Shown: positions 63,876-64,000 of the stretch, in pieces
Layout of the letters: each line of letters starts with the position of its first letter
Position numbering within the stretch: the stretch's first letter is position 1
From: Draconibacterium sediminis
GTDB taxonomy: Bacteria > Bacteroidota > Bacteroidia > Bacteroidales > Prolixibacteraceae
Length of the DNA: 64,000 bases
Direction: 5' to 3'
NCBI RefSeq assembly: GCF_000949475.1
Contig: NZ_JRHC01000004.1
Span: forward strand, 62,001 to 126,000
Notes under the pieces: generated by a model
Database searches by the model: none
What the model was told of the DNA's origin: nothing
What the model saw: the letters and a program-made list of their open reading frames with translations, nothing else
Translations under genes and position numbers: made by a program

Positions 63876-64000
63876 ATCCTTCCCCGCAAGCAAGGAAGGA
63901 CGATTGGTCGGTCGATTTTTGAGCGTTCAGATCAATTAATGAGCCAATTGTTGTTTGAAATGGAGGCTGATCGTCTCTCCATTTTAGAAGGGAGAGACAG

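Overview
The window reads as the chromosome of a glycan-degrading Bacteroidota, probably of the Marinilabiliales/Prolixibacteraceae type. That placement is inferred from four SusC/SusD pairs, the regulator classes, Bacteroides-type promoter motifs (TTTG, about 20 bases, TAnnTTTG) and several lipoproteins. No rRNA is present to fix the species. Most of the window is four consecutive polysaccharide utilisation loci (PULs). An AT-rich integrated element and a few housekeeping genes follow.

Region 1 (1-13.7 kb): a truncated propeller-type sensor, a DUF493 protein, a DUF6377 membrane regulator, and a PUL with SusC, SusD, two surface glycan-binding lipoproteins of the same architecture, and two GH30 enzymes. 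The likely target is a beta-glucan-type glycan, by analogy with known GH30 PULs.

Region 2 (14.3-28.8 kb): SusC, SusD, a GH89 alpha-N-acetylglucosaminidase (NAGLU-like), an HGSNAT-like membrane acetyltransferase, an unassigned beta-propeller hydrolase, a short glycosidase-tail remnant and a hybrid two-component sensor. The target probably carries alpha-GlcNAc or glucosamine.

Region 3 (28.8-43.5 kb): a sialic acid operon on the minus strand. It runs SusC, SusD, sialidase, GH20 hexosaminidase, N-acetylneuraminate lyase, kelch mutarotase, AGE-type epimerase, MFS transporter and SGNH esterase. A divergent GntR/FadR regulator lies next to a 15-bp palindrome that fits the FadR-family operator. Released Neu5Ac would pass through ManNAc to GlcNAc; the sugar kinase is not in the window.

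Region 4 (43.9-54.0 kb): an ECF sigma factor, a FecR anti-sigma factor, a SusC with an STN signalling domain, SusD and two formylglycine-type sulfatases. A perfect terminator hairpin lies inside the signal-peptide codons of the second sulfatase.

Region 5 (54.2-60.75 kb): an integrated element of about 6.5 kb at the 3' end of a CAU-anticodon tRNA gene, bounded by 13-bp direct repeats. It carries a tyrosine integrase beside the tRNA, a serine recombinase, a small HUH-like protein, an excisionase-like HTH protein, several overlapping small genes, and a two-gene cargo: a membrane-anchored protein overlapping an AbiH-family gene. The cargo is a candidate phage-defence module and is the most promising undescribed system here.

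Region 6 (60.7-64.0 kb): the tRNA, a Tat-exported Gfo/Idh/MocA oxidoreductase, a peroxiredoxin with a clear Bacteroides-type promoter, an OsmC-family protein, and a terminal stretch with a short tandem repeat.
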